Positions 1-7,600 of a stretch of DNA of 52,405 nt are shown in pieces. The DNA is taken from assembly GCF_028276765.1 (NCBI RefSeq), contig NZ_JAPYVU010000005.1, forward strand, positions 1 through 52,405, in the 5' to 3' direction. Source of the DNA: Sulfurihydrogenibium sp. Lineage in GTDB: Bacteria; Aquificota; Aquificia; Aquificales; Hydrogenothermaceae. Under the pieces are notes generated by a model. It worked only from the letters and a program-made list of their open reading frames with translations. It was not told the DNA's origin and searched no databases. Every line of letters starts with the position of its first letter. The stretch's first letter is position 1. The translations under genes and the position numbers were made by a program.

Positions 1-106
1 AATTTCAATCTTATAAGTAGATGGAGAAAGGTTAAGACTTTTGTTGCTTATCTATATGCATATGCTATTGGTTATAGCTTTTTTAGAAAAAGTAAACTAT
101 GGAGGT

Positions 107-125
107 AATTTCTCACCCGACGTAT
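107..125. repeat. End fragment of dispersed MITE-like element (TATAC/GAGAAATT end type)
   Basis: The stretch aatttctcacccgacgtat matches the right end of the element copy at 9251-9431. Only the end is recognisable here, just upstream of ispD. It supplies no visible coding or regulatory signal. Confidence 0.5.
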
Positions 126-163
126 TGATTTATAATTATATTTTAAATTCTTTGGAGTGCAAT

Positions 164-829
164 ATGATAGGATGCATACTTTTAGCAGGTGGGAAAGGTA
201 ATAGATTTGGTTCAAAAAAACAATTTTTAGAAATAAATGGTTTAAAGATTTTTGAATACTCTTTAAAAACGATAGAAAGGGTGGAAGAGATAGATTTTGT
301 AGTTGTTGTTTTACCAAAAGAAGATTTGGATATTGAGATAAAATCTTCCAAAAAAATATTAAAGGTCGAGGGTGGTAGCGAAAGACAGTTTTCTGTATTT
401 AATGGCTTAAAAGCAATTGCAGATTGTGATATTGTAGCAATTCATGACTCTGCACGCCCTTTTGCTACTGTAAATATGTTTAGAGATGGAATTAAAAATG
501 TCAAAGCTGGGTGGGATGGTTCTATTACTGCCTACAGGTCTCCGGATACAATAAAGAGAGTGATAAACAATAAGATTATTGAAACTTTAAACAGAGAGGA
601 GATTTATGTAGTTCAAACACCCCAGGTTTTTGATTTTAAAAAGCTCTTAAAAGCTCATGAGTATGCATCAGAGAATAATATTTTAGCAACAGATGATTCA
701 GCATTGATGGAAAAGCTTGGTTATAGAATTACTGTAAATGAGGGCAGTTTTTTTAATTTTAAGATTACTTATTTAAAGGATTTAGAGATGGTTGAGTGTT
801 TTATCAAAGGTGAAAAAGTGAAGAGTTAA
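164..829 (+). CDS. ispD: 2-C-methyl-D-erythritol 4-phosphate cytidylyltransferase
   Basis: Couples CTP and MEP to give CDP-ME in the cytosolic MEP isoprenoid pathway. The 221-aa protein has the nucleotide-binding loop LLAGGKGNRFGSKKQF (residues 6-21), then GGSERQ, HDSARPF, RSPDTIKRV, TPQVF and TDDSALMEKLG, all in the order expected for IspD and at normal family length. The ATG at 164 is chosen because homology begins there and a GGAG lies at 154-157; the 41 codons upstream in the same frame run through repeat DNA and are not protein-like. No other MEP-pathway gene lies nearby. Function is secure, start nearly so. Confidence 0.93.
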   Translation: MIGCILLAGGKGNRFGSKKQFLEINGLKIFEYSLKTIERVEEIDFVVVVLPKEDLDIEIKSSKKILKVEGGSERQFSVFNGLKAIADCDIVAIHDSARPFATVNMFRDGIKNVKAGWDGSITAYRSPDTIKRVINNKIIETLNREEIYVVQTPQVFDFKKLLKAHEYASENNILATDDSALMEKLGYRITVNEGSFFNFKITYLKDLEMVECFIKGEKVKS

Positions 830-970
830 CGGCTTACGAGCAGCCCCCAACTGCCTGATTGAATAATGAAAGATAAAAAGCAAAATTTTCATTTAACTTG
901 TTTCACTTACTTCTAAACTCTTAACCATGCCAACCCGTCAAAATATTACTTTCTAGTTTGATCTACATAG
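830..970. other. Intergenic stretch, nothing recognised
   Basis: The DNA between ispD and the repeat element has no open frame with a start signal, no clear hairpin terminator and no tRNA. Together with the element at 970-1123 and the promoter before the aldolase gene it accounts for the whole ispD-aldolase gap. Confidence 0.5.
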
Positions 971-1123
971 AGAGTGTTCCAAAATTCCCGTAAGCTTACC
1001 TTTCCGTGTCATTCCGAGGCTGTAAGGTCGAAGGATCTCGTTTTTGATTTTTTGATTTGAAAAGAAAATTATGAGATTCTTCGCCGGCTGCAGAATGACG
1101 GTTTGAATTTTTGGAACACCCTG
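970..1123. repeat. MITE-like element, GTGTTCC end type, with 10-bp flanking direct repeat
   Basis: The ends are inverted repeats (gtgttccaaaatt at the left, aatttttggaacac at the right). The core holds the two hairpin modules shared by the family (gtcattccgaggc...gaaggatctc and gagattcttcgcc...cagaatgac). The element is bounded by GATCTACATA at 960-969 and again at 1124-1133, which looks like a target-site duplication. No open reading frame is present, so mobility would need a transposase supplied in trans. Confidence 0.8.
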
Positions 1124-1171
1124 GATCTACATAAAACTTATGCGAGCCAACCTTATAAAAAACCAAGCTTA

Positions 1172-1199
1172 TTAAAACTTAAAAAAATTCTGATATAAT
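1172..1199 (+). promoter_or_regulatory. Sigma-70-type promoter for the aldolase operon
   Basis: TTAAAA at 1172-1177, a 16-nt spacer, then a perfect TATAAT at 1194-1199 that also has TG just upstream (extended -10). Transcription would begin near 1206, about 27 nt before the TTG start at 1233. Confidence 0.5.
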
Positions 1200-1232
1200 T
1201 AGATAAAACAAAACCCAGAAAGGATTTTAACC

Positions 1233-1808
1233 TTGAATGATATAATCCAGCAAATAATCTTTACTGGTAGAGTTTTGCATGAGTTAAAACTCGTATCATC
1301 CCACGGTGGAAATCTTAGCATAAAAGATGGAGAATATCTTTACATCACAAAAACAGGAAGGATGGCAGGCTTTTTGACAGAAGAAGATATTATAAAACTT
1401 CCAATCCACCAAGAAACAAAGCAAGATAAAGAAGCATCGATAGAGCTTATCGTCCACAGACAGATCTATAAAGACAATCCAAGCATAAATGCAGTAGTCC
1501 ATGCTCATCCAATTACAGCCACAGCCTTAGGCTACTTTCTAAGAGAATTCATACCAATGGATATAGAAGGAGAATTATTCATAAAAAAAGTACCAATCTT
1601 AGAAGTAGAAAAACCATCAGCATCCTTAGAGCTTGCTATTGGGTTAAGTAAATTATTTCAAGAAGGTTATAAAATCTGCATAGTCAAAAATCACGGCTCA
1701 TTTTCAACGGGAAAAACCATCAATGAAGCGTTAAAATATACATCAACCTTAGAAAACTCAGCGGAGATATTCTACAAATGGATGACTCTAAAAAAGATGC
1801 AGTCATAA
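1233..1808 (+). CDS. Class II aldolase/adducin family protein
   Basis: A 191-aa zinc-dependent aldolase-type protein of the fuculose-phosphate aldolase/RhaD/MtnB superfamily. Visible motifs are SSHGGNLSIKDG near the N-terminus (phosphate-binding region), HAHP (zinc ligands) in the middle, IEGE, and KNHGSFSTG (third zinc His) near the C-terminus. The start is TTG at 1233 with AGAAAGGA 8 nt upstream. The substrate cannot be read from sequence: sugar-phosphate aldolase and methylthioribulose-phosphate dehydratase are both possible, and no methionine-salvage or sugar genes adjoin. The gene overlaps the next one by 31 nt, suggesting co-translation. Confidence 0.8.
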   Translation: MNDIIQQIIFTGRVLHELKLVSSHGGNLSIKDGEYLYITKTGRMAGFLTEEDIIKLPIHQETKQDKEASIELIVHRQIYKDNPSINAVVHAHPITATALGYFLREFIPMDIEGELFIKKVPILEVEKPSASLELAIGLSKLFQEGYKICIVKNHGSFSTGKTINEALKYTSTLENSAEIFYKWMTLKKMQS

Positions 1809-2383
1809 ATCACTATCTAAATAAGTTTAACATCCTTCCTACTCAGCTAAACCCAAAAGAAAGAGAATTTTTAGAGTCTTTAACCGAAAAATATGAACTT
1901 CAAGATATCATCGAAGCAATCAACTTGCTTGAAAAAAGACCGAAAAGTTTAAAAACTCTTGAAAAAGAATTGATTAAACATCTAAAAGATTTATCATTTG
2001 TCAAGCATAAAGAAATTGAAAATAATCTTCAAACTAAGCCACCGGAAAATAAAGAAACTCCAAAGCCTAAAGCCAAAGTTTTAAATTCTAAATCTTCCTT
2101 GCCTGAAAAATGGAGTTTATTATTTGATAAATACAGCATTCCTGAAAGTATTGTAAATATCTCAAAGCTTGAAATGTTAAACGACTATCTTAAAAATGTC
2201 TACTTATCCGACCTTGTAGCTGATTATCTGCTAAAAAATTTACCATCTGAAAAATTAAGCAAATACATAAAAAAAGCAGAAAAACATTTTTCAAAAATAA
2301 ACTTAACAGAATCAGAAAAGGAAGAAGCCTATAAAATTTACATTAAGTATTTGATTAAAAAAGATTTAAAAATCTTATTTTAA
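1778..2383 (+). CDS. Hypothetical helical, Lys/Glu-rich protein
   Basis: A 201-aa protein not recognised as any family. It is rich in K, E and L with long predicted helices and no signal peptide or membrane segment, so probably cytosolic. A proline/lysine linker (about residues 82-105) separates an N-terminal helical part from a C-terminal one. The ATG at 1778 lies inside the aldolase gene and has GGAG 12 nt upstream. The 31-nt overlap suggests translational coupling with the aldolase. Its 3' end overlaps the convergent rhodanese gene by 4 nt. Function unknown. Confidence 0.7.
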   Translation: MDDSKKDAVINHYLNKFNILPTQLNPKEREFLESLTEKYELQDIIEAINLLEKRPKSLKTLEKELIKHLKDLSFVKHKEIENNLQTKPPENKETPKPKAKVLNSKSSLPEKWSLLFDKYSIPESIVNISKLEMLNDYLKNVYLSDLVADYLLKNLPSEKLSKYIKKAEKHFSKINLTESEKEEAYKIYIKYLIKKDLKILF

Positions 2384-2730
2384 TATTTTGGCACGGTTGG
2401 GTCTATTTCGTCAGACCAAGCTAAAATGCCGCCTTCTACGTTTTTAACACGGGTAAATCCGTGTTGCAACAGCCATAAAGTAGCCTGAAGACTTCTGTTT
2501 CCACTTCTACAAAATACATATATATCCTTATCTTTTGGAAGGCTGTTTATAACTTTTGGAAGACTCATAAGTGGAACAAGCATCGCATCTTTCTCTTTAA
2601 TTCTTGAAAAAGCGTATTCTTGCGGTTCTCTAACATCTAACAATATAAAATCTTCACCTTTATCTATCTTTTCTTTTAACTCTTTAACGGATATATGTAT
2701 TTTTTTGTACGTCTCTTTGTCTAAGTACAT
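2380..2730 (-). CDS. Rhodanese-domain protein (single domain)
   Basis: A 116-aa cytosolic sulfurtransferase-type protein with one rhodanese domain: LLDVREPQEY near residues 30-39 and the active-site loop CRSGNRS with Cys74 as the persulfide-carrying residue, ending in NVEGGILAW. The ATG at 2730 is preferred over a TTG 12 nt upstream because it has GGAG at good distance. The gene stands alone between convergent and divergent neighbours. A sulfur-carrier role is plausible in a sulfur-metabolising thermophile, but the acceptor is unknown. Confidence 0.88.
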   Translation of the reverse strand: MYLDKETYKKIHISVKELKEKIDKGEDFILLDVREPQEYAFSRIKEKDAMLVPLMSLPKVINSLPKDKDIYVFCRSGNRSLQATLWLLQHGFTRVKNVEGGILAWSDEIDPTVPKY

Positions 2731-2761
2731 TCTTATCTCCAATTTTCTTATTTTGTAAATT

Positions 2762-2790
2762 ATTATAATATTTTAATATTCTAAATACAA
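2762..2790 (-). promoter_or_regulatory. Promoter for the rhodanese gene
   Basis: Reading the minus strand: TTGTAT (2790-2785), 17-nt spacer, perfect TATAAT (2767-2762). The predicted transcription start is about 25 nt before the ATG at 2730. Confidence 0.5.
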
Positions 2791-2824
2791 AATCATGATG
2801 ATAAAAGTCATTTCTAATCATATT

Positions 2825-2990
2825 GAGAGTGCTGTAAAAAATTTTGTAAGCCTACCTTTCAGTGTCATCCTGAGGCTGTAAAGCAGAAGGTTCTCTTTTA
2901 AAAAGTGAGAAGAAATGAGCGAGAGGTAAAAGGATGAAGATTCTTCCCACGGCTGAATAATGACGATACTGGTTTTTTCAAGCAGTCTCT
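2825..2990. repeat. MITE-like element, GTGCTG/GCAGTCTC end variant
   Basis: It has the family core (gtcatcctgaggc, then gattcttcccacggctgaataatgac) between ends gagagtgctgtaaaaaat and ttttttcaagcagtctct, which are imperfect inverted repeats. No flanking direct repeat was recognised. It fills most of the rhodanese-ccsA gap. Confidence 0.65.
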
Positions 2991-3022
2991 ATTCGTCATA
3001 GTTAAAATCGTAAATTTTCTGT

Positions 3023-3028
3023 TATAAT
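3023..3028 (+). promoter_or_regulatory. Possible -10 box before ccsA
   Basis: A perfect TATAAT lies about 30 nt before the ccsA start. No good -35 hexamer is seen at 16-18 nt, so this rests on the -10 alone. Confidence 0.3.
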
Positions 3029-3056
3029 TAAAAATAAAAACCTAAGAAGGTGCTGG

Positions 3057-3857
3057 ATGTTTAAGCTTTTTACGATTTTATTCATAGTCATATACTTTTT
3101 TTCTTCCATTAGCTTTTGGGTTTATTTATATACAAAAAACTCTAAATACCAAAAACTCGGCTATTCTTTCTTTGGAGCTGGGTTTACACTTCAAATTTTA
3201 GTATTCTTATTAAGAACCTATGAAATTAAAGCCTTGCCTTTAAACACTTTGGAAGAACTTTTAAGCTTTTTAGCAATTATTATATCAGCTGTTTTTTATG
3301 GGTTTTCCTTTGTTTACAGAAAAAAATTAATAGAGTTTGGCTCTCTGATCGCTCCTTTGGTTATGTTTTTGACTGCTTTTTCTTTGCCTTTACACTCAGA
3401 AGCTCAAAATATCTATAACAACATCTGGTTTTATCTTCATGTGGCATCTTTGATTTTATCTTACGGATTGATAGTTTTTTCTTCTATTGCTGCAACTTTA
3501 TATATTCTTACAGATAGAGATTTGAAAAATAAAAAACTAAACTCTTTTTTTGTCTCTAAATTTTCTTCTTCTTTAACATTGATTCAAAATCTTGAGTATA
3601 AATCTGTCATTTTAGCTTTCATATTTTTAAGTCTTGGATTAATAGCATCTTCTATATGGACTGCTATTTACATAGGTAAACATTGGACTTGGGATATAAA
3701 GCAGACAATGTTATTTTTACTTTGGATTTTTTATGGTTTTATTTTACATACAAGAATCATTAAACAGATTAAAGGTAGGAAAGCTTCTTATTTAACATTA
3801 ATCGGTAGTTTATTTGCTTTTATAGTATTTTGGCTTATAGGCCATCCAACTTTTTAA
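3057..3857 (+). CDS. ccsA: Cytochrome c biogenesis protein, CcsA/ResC family
   Basis: A 266-aa polytopic inner-membrane protein with about eight hydrophobic segments. It carries the tryptophan-rich haem-handling motif HWTWD (residues 209-213) and candidate haem-ligand histidines His128 and His231. CcsA (with CcsB/ResB in system II) delivers haem across the membrane for attachment to apocytochromes c. AAGAAGG lies upstream of the ATG. The two convergent genes just downstream encode periplasmic CXXCH cytochromes, which are natural clients. The CcsB partner is not in this window. The end overlaps the convergent cytochrome gene by 4 nt. Confidence 0.85.
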   Translation: MFKLFTILFIVIYFFSSISFWVYLYTKNSKYQKLGYSFFGAGFTLQILVFLLRTYEIKALPLNTLEELLSFLAIIISAVFYGFSFVYRKKLIEFGSLIAPLVMFLTAFSLPLHSEAQNIYNNIWFYLHVASLILSYGLIVFSSIAATLYILTDRDLKNKKLNSFFVSKFSSSLTLIQNLEYKSVILAFIFLSLGLIASSIWTAIYIGKHWTWDIKQTMLFLLWIFYGFILHTRIIKQIKGRKASYLTLIGSLFAFIVFWLIGHPTF

Positions 3858-4222
3858 TAGTGGTCGCTTTCTAAGTCATAAGATTTAGTTTGACTTGGTT
3901 TTTCTTTCTCCGAGTAAATCAGTACATACTCTGCTAATTTTCTTGCTTCTTCATAAGGAATGTTAAAAGGTGGCATATATGCAAATCCTGGCCAGTTTGA
4001 TGGATTTGGTTTTATGATAAGTTTTGCGACTTTATCAATAGCTTGCTTACTTTTTCCATACCTTTCTCTTATCTCTTTAAAAGAAGGTGCTGCAAGTCTT
4101 TCTGTTGGTGAGTGACAAGAACCACATCCATACTTTTTAAATAAAGATTTTCCGTCTTCCGCAAAAGAAATGTTTGATATTAGAAGTATCAATAAGATTG
4201 AAATATTTTTTGAAAATTTCAT
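3854..4222 (-). CDS. Periplasmic monohaem c-type cytochrome
   Basis: A 122-aa precursor with a Sec signal peptide (cleavage after about Ala21, ISFA/EDG). One haem-binding site CGSCH (Cys33-His37) and a likely axial Met83 in AYMPP give a class I cytochrome c fold. The C-terminal tail (KSYDLESDHY) is polar and unusual. It lies 41 nt behind the second cytochrome gene with a strong GC hairpin between them, and no ribosome-binding site is visible before its ATG, so expression may be low or depend on read-through. Likely an electron carrier; the partner oxidase or reductase is unknown. Confidence 0.85.
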   Translation of the reverse strand: MKFSKNISILLILLISNISFAEDGKSLFKKYGCGSCHSPTERLAAPSFKEIRERYGKSKQAIDKVAKLIIKPNPSNWPGFAYMPPFNIPYEEARKLAEYVLIYSEKEKPSQTKSYDLESDHY

Positions 4223-4237
4223 GACAAAAGAAAATCA

Positions 4238-4253
4238 GGGGGCTGCTGCCCCC
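4238..4253 (-). terminator. GC hairpin between the two cytochrome genes
   Basis: GGGGGC-tgct-GCCCCC is a 6-bp all-GC stem with a 4-nt loop. On the minus strand it is followed by TGATTTTCTTTT, a moderate U-tract, so it should end or attenuate transcription after the upstream cytochrome gene. On the plus strand it is followed by ATTTTTA, so it may work both ways. Confidence 0.6.
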
Positions 4254-4263
4254 ATTTTTAGAA

Positions 4264-4587
4264 TTACTTGTGTGAAAGAATGAATTGTGCTAATGCTTTT
4301 AATTCATCGTCTTTCATAGCTTTTGTTGTGTTGATTTGTGGCTTCATTACAGCTTCTTTAGCTGGGTCAACGATAGCCTTTCCTTGTCCTTTTAAGAACT
4401 TGATAAGGTCAGCTTCTTTTCCAGCGTAAGCACCTGCAATTTTCTTTAAAGCCGGTCCAACTGTGTCCTTGTCAGCTTGGTGGCAAGCTGTACATCCTTT
4501 TTGTTGGAAAAGAGCTTTTCCGTCAGCCGCAAATGAGCCAGCAGCTAATACTGCTACTGAGAGTGCAGATAAAACTAACTTCTTCAT
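4264..4587 (-). CDS. Cytochrome c-552-like small periplasmic cytochrome
   Basis: A 107-aa precursor with a clear signal peptide (cleaved after about Ala20, GSFA/ADG). The mature 87-residue protein has CTACH (Cys32-His36), the GP that follows the haem site, and a probable axial Met81 (VMKPQ). Length and layout match the small class I cytochrome c-551/552 electron shuttles of thermophiles such as Hydrogenobacter. The ribosome-binding site GGAGGT is 7 nt before ATG and a good promoter lies upstream, suggesting high expression. First gene of a two-gene cytochrome unit. Confidence 0.9.
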   Translation of the reverse strand: MKKLVLSALSVAVLAAGSFAADGKALFQQKGCTACHQADKDTVGPALKKIAGAYAGKEADLIKFLKGQGKAIVDPAKEAVMKPQINTTKAMKDDELKALAQFILSHK

Positions 4588-4621
4588 GCTTCATACCTCC
4601 TATTAAAAATTTTCATTTAAT

Positions 4622-4650
4622 AATCTAACCTATTCTAAATACTCTGTCAA
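4622..4650 (-). promoter_or_regulatory. Promoter for the cytochrome c unit
   Basis: Minus strand: consensus TTGACA (4650-4645), exactly 17 nt, then TAGATT (4627-4622). It lies about 35 nt before the ATG at 4587. It is one of the best -35 boxes seen in the window. Confidence 0.6.
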
Positions 4651-4814
4651 TTACAAATTTTTAATTTAACTTTAATTTTTAATTACTCAAAAACCATGCC
4701 AAAATAAAATGTTAATCTGTTAGCTTTTCCATAAGCTTAGATTTTTAATTTTGCAATTTTTCAAAAAAGTTTGCAAAAGTTTTTAAAGATTGTATATTTA
4801 TATTAGTAGGGGAT

Positions 4815-4988
4815 GATACCTTGAGAGAGAAATTATGTGGTTTTTATATAATTTAAAAAAGGAGATCCTTCGGCCTCAGGATAACAGAGAAAGGTTGAAT
4901 GATAAGCATCAAAGGAAGGATAACCTTATTTGTCATTCTGAGCGAAGCTAAGAATCTCATTCTTTTATTGAATTTTTTACCCGACTAT
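4815..4988. repeat. MITE-like element, GAGAAATT/ACCCGAC end type
   Basis: Left end gataccttgagagagaaatt, core ggagatccttcggcctcagg...tgtcattctgagcg...gaatctc, right end tttacccgactat. The inner part (gaaaggttgaatgataagcatc) matches, in reverse, the copy at 13661-13857. The rest of the gap around it (4651-4814) is AT-rich with nothing recognised. Confidence 0.65.
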
Positions 4989-5073
4989 ATTTATATAGGA
5001 TGATTTAAGTCATAACAAAATAATAATGATTACTGATAAGATTGATTAAAACTTTTAAAGGGAGGTGTATCAC

Positions 5074-5679
5074 ATGGAAGAAAAAGTAATCTTAGTAGGT
5101 CAGCAAGTACCGGATTTTGAGATGGAAACTTACGACCCATCAACAGGGAAGTTTGGAAAGTTCTCTTTGGCAGATGCTAAAAAAGAAGGAAAATGGACAA
5201 TTTTATTCTTCTATCCGGCAGACTTTACATTTGTATGCCCAACAGAATTAGCAGATTTAGCTGAAAAGTATGAAGAATTAAAAAAACTTGGAGCTGAAGT
5301 TGTTTCTGTTTCTACGGATACAAAATTCGTTCATCTTGCATGGCAAAGAGATGAAAAATTACTTGCAAACGTAAAATATCCGATGGGTGCAGACCCAACA
5401 GGAAAAATTTCAAGAATGTTTGGAGTATATGACTGCAATACCGGTTTAGCTTTAAGAGGAACTTTCATCATCAACCCAGAAGGAAAGCTTGTATCTTCTG
5501 AAGTTAACTTCTACAACGTAGGAAGAAATGCAGATGAGCTTGTAAGAAAGATGAAAGCTAACGCATACTTAATGTCTCATCCGGACGAAGCTTGCCCAGC
5601 TAAATGGGAACCAGGTAAAAAGACATTAAAACCATCTGAAGAGCTTGTAGGACACGTTTACGAAGCTTTACAAGATTAA
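5074..5679 (+). CDS. 2-Cys peroxiredoxin (AhpC/Prx1 class)
   Basis: A 201-aa thiol peroxidase that reduces H2O2 and organic peroxides in the cytosol. The peroxidatic Cys55 sits in FTFVCPTE, the resolving Cys174 in DEACPAKW, with a C-terminal helix that fits typical 2-Cys (Prx1/AhpC) enzymes; Arg129 (ALRGTF) is the expected active-site Arg. GGAGGT is 7 nt before the ATG at 5074, and the upstream in-frame GTG overlaps that site, so ATG is the start. No AhpF or thioredoxin gene adjoins. An ATAATGATTA half-site upstream might reflect PerR/Fur-type control, only weakly supported. Confidence 0.93.
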   Translation: MEEKVILVGQQVPDFEMETYDPSTGKFGKFSLADAKKEGKWTILFFYPADFTFVCPTELADLAEKYEELKKLGAEVVSVSTDTKFVHLAWQRDEKLLANVKYPMGADPTGKISRMFGVYDCNTGLALRGTFIINPEGKLVSSEVNFYNVGRNADELVRKMKANAYLMSHPDEACPAKWEPGKKTLKPSEELVGHVYEALQD

Positions 5680-5689
5680 TAATATATAT

Positions 5690-5709
5690 GGGGGCTGTTT
5701 TTCGCCCCC
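5690..5709 (+). terminator. Hairpin terminator after the peroxiredoxin gene
   Basis: GGGGGC, an 8-nt T-rich loop, then GCCCCC, starting 10 nt after the stop codon. The U-tract after the stem is short (ttata), so termination may be partial. Confidence 0.55.
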
Positions 5710-5723
5710 TTATACAAACAACC

Positions 5724-6050
5724 ATGATATTTAAACTAATTAGATATACACCACAAAAAATAGAGATAGAAATTACAGAAAATCAAGTAATCCAAATATT
5801 CCCTATAGAACTTACAGAGCATCCAAATTTTGGTATAATCCAAAGATTTTGGAAATCAGAAAATCAAACTTATAGCATAGATAATTCTGATGCCTCACAA
5901 ATTTTAGACCTATCGACAACAAAAATATATAAAAGATTAAAAGACGATGTTATGTTAGATATTTTAAACAAAGAAGAAAAGCTAAAAATTGTGCTTATTT
6001 ACAATAATACAGAGGATGTTTATGATCTGATTAAGTTATATCCTCAATAG
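5724..6050 (+). CDS. Small hypothetical protein
   Basis: A 108-aa protein if translation starts at ATG 5724; an in-frame ATG at 5688 lies inside the terminator hairpin and is less likely. It is mostly beta-type and helical sequence with no Cys pairs, signal peptide or recognised motif. No good ribosome-binding site is visible. Its end overlaps the convergent transporter gene by 20 nt. Codon use resembles the neighbours, the main reason to keep it. Unknown function; it may not be a gene. Confidence 0.45.
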   Translation: MIFKLIRYTPQKIEIEITENQVIQIFPIELTEHPNFGIIQRFWKSENQTYSIDNSDASQILDLSTTKIYKRLKDDVMLDILNKEEKLKIVLIYNNTEDVYDLIKLYPQ

Positions 6051-7371
6051 ATTTTCCTTTTGCTTCAACGCCAAACTTAGACCATATAAAAAATCCTGCA
6101 AAACCTACAAGCCACAGCATACTTAAACCTAACACGCTCAATTTATAATCTATAGTTGCAAGATAGGTTAGTATTGGTGGAGCTAGCATTCCGGAGATTC
6201 TTCCAATGACAGATAAAACACCGATAGCAGTAGCCCTCAAATAAGAAGGATAAACCTCCATCGCAGACACATAAGCAACGCTTGCAAAAGAGTATGCAAC
6301 CAATGAATAAACAAAAACTGTAGTATAAATATCCTGCGATGTTAAAAAGAAAAAAGATGTTAAGAAAGAAAATAAAGCTACGGTCGTTCCTGTTATTTTT
6401 CTACCAAGTTTGTCAGATAAAAAAGATACAACTATACCACCGATTAAACCACCAATGCTTGCAGTTAGTAAAAGATTTGGAATTTCTTTTGTAGGAAGAT
6501 TATACTGATTTGTAATTACCAAAGGTAAGATAGTAATAAATCCATAGTATGTTGTCAAAATTGTAAAACTCATAGCCGTTCCAAATAAAAACCTTCCTCT
6601 GTACTTTTTAAGAATAATCTTCACTGCATCTAATAAACTACCCTCAAATACAGGAATTTCGCACTGTTTGTTTATTGGCTTTACATGATATTTCTTTTCT
6701 AATTTAAATACAATCTCTTCGGCTTTTTCTATTAGCCCCTTTGATATTAGCCATCTTGGAGATTCTGGAATGAAAAATCTTATAAATACTATCAATATTG
6801 CTAAACTACCGCCAAATAAAAACGCATACCGCCAAGCTTTTTCTTCAGGAAATGAAGACAGTAGATACATTCCAACCAAAGAAGCAAAAATACTTCCAAG
6901 ATTCCATGATGCAGTTATAAAACCATCAACCCTTCCCCTAAATCTTGATGGAATAAACTCATCTATCGCCGAATGGATAGCAGAAAACTCACCGCCAAGT
7001 CCAAATCCTGTGATAAATCTTAAAAGTAATGCAATTTCAAAAGAGTTAGCAAAACCCGTTAAAAATGTTCCAAGAGAGTATAAAAGCAGGGTTATGAAAA
7101 ATATTTTCTTTCTTCCGAACTTGTCAGCTAAATAACCAAAAATAAACGCTCCAACCAAAGCACCAATTAAAAAACTACTAACAAGCCAAGATGATTGAAA
7201 AACAGATAGATTTAAAGATTTAGCCATAGACTTTAAAACTACGCTTACAATTACAACTTCAAAAGCATCTAATATCCAAGTGATGCCAAGAGCTATAACA
7301 AACTTAGTATGAAACCAAGTCCATGGAAGGTTATCAAGCCTACAAGTTAAATCTGTTTTTATGTATCTCAT
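6031..7371 (-). CDS. MFS transporter, sugar/metabolite:H+ symporter type
   Basis: A 446-aa inner-membrane protein with twelve hydrophobic segments. Major-facilitator signatures are the loop 2-3 motif GYLADKFGRKK, RFITGFGLGGEF in segment 4-5, PESPRWL after segment 6 and the second-half repeat SFLSDKLGRK. PESPRW is typical of the sugar-porter/metabolite:H+ symporter branch, including organic-acid carriers such as benzoate and shikimate transporters; the substrate is not predictable. The start ATG overlaps the stop of the preceding 62-aa gene (ATGA), so the two are translationally coupled. Confidence 0.85.
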   Translation of the reverse strand: MRYIKTDLTCRLDNLPWTWFHTKFVIALGITWILDAFEVVIVSVVLKSMAKSLNLSVFQSSWLVSSFLIGALVGAFIFGYLADKFGRKKIFFITLLLYSLGTFLTGFANSFEIALLLRFITGFGLGGEFSAIHSAIDEFIPSRFRGRVDGFITASWNLGSIFASLVGMYLLSSFPEEKAWRYAFLFGGSLAILIVFIRFFIPESPRWLISKGLIEKAEEIVFKLEKKYHVKPINKQCEIPVFEGSLLDAVKIILKKYRGRFLFGTAMSFTILTTYYGFITILPLVITNQYNLPTKEIPNLLLTASIGGLIGGIVVSFLSDKLGRKITGTTVALFSFLTSFFFLTSQDIYTTVFVYSLVAYSFASVAYVSAMEVYPSYLRATAIGVLSVIGRISGMLAPPILTYLATIDYKLSVLGLSMLWLVGFAGFFIWSKFGVEAKGKSIEDIT

Positions 7372-7556
7372 TTGTTATCTTTCTTCTTCAGAGCTTGTTT
7401 GATAAGATTTCTCCCGGGATTTTCCTGCATACATGACTTATACGCACACATTCTACATAAAATGTCATTTGGATTATATCCTTTTGAATATCCATTTTTT
7501 ATTACTTCTTCCGGTAAACTTTCTATTTCTCTTTCTAAATCTTCTTTTTTTATCAT
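7368..7556 (-). CDS. Small Cys-containing protein coupled to the MFS transporter
   Basis: A 62-aa protein with three cysteines spaced CRMCAYKSC (residues 34-42) after an acidic helix and before a basic C-terminal helix. The arrangement could bind a metal, but no named family is recognised. SD-like GGAAA precedes the ATG. It overlaps the transporter start by 4 nt (ATGA), so it belongs to the same transcript. A perfect palindrome lies 26-44 nt upstream of its start. Function unknown. Confidence 0.7.
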   Translation of the reverse strand: MIKKEDLEREIESLPEEVIKNGYSKGYNPNDILCRMCAYKSCMQENPGRNLIKQALKKKDNK

Positions 7557-7581
7557 TTAGATTTCCTGTGTCTTTAATATT

Positions 7582-7600
7582 TTATTCTATTTTAGAATAA
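7582..7600. promoter_or_regulatory. Perfect palindrome upstream of the Cys-protein/MFS operon
   Basis: TTATTCTA-TTT-TAGAATAA has 8-bp perfect arms and lies just before the operon start on the minus strand. It could be an operator for a dimeric repressor or a small hairpin; no T-run follows, so a terminator is less likely. The rest of the gap to argH (7601-7852) has no supported gene. Confidence 0.35.
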
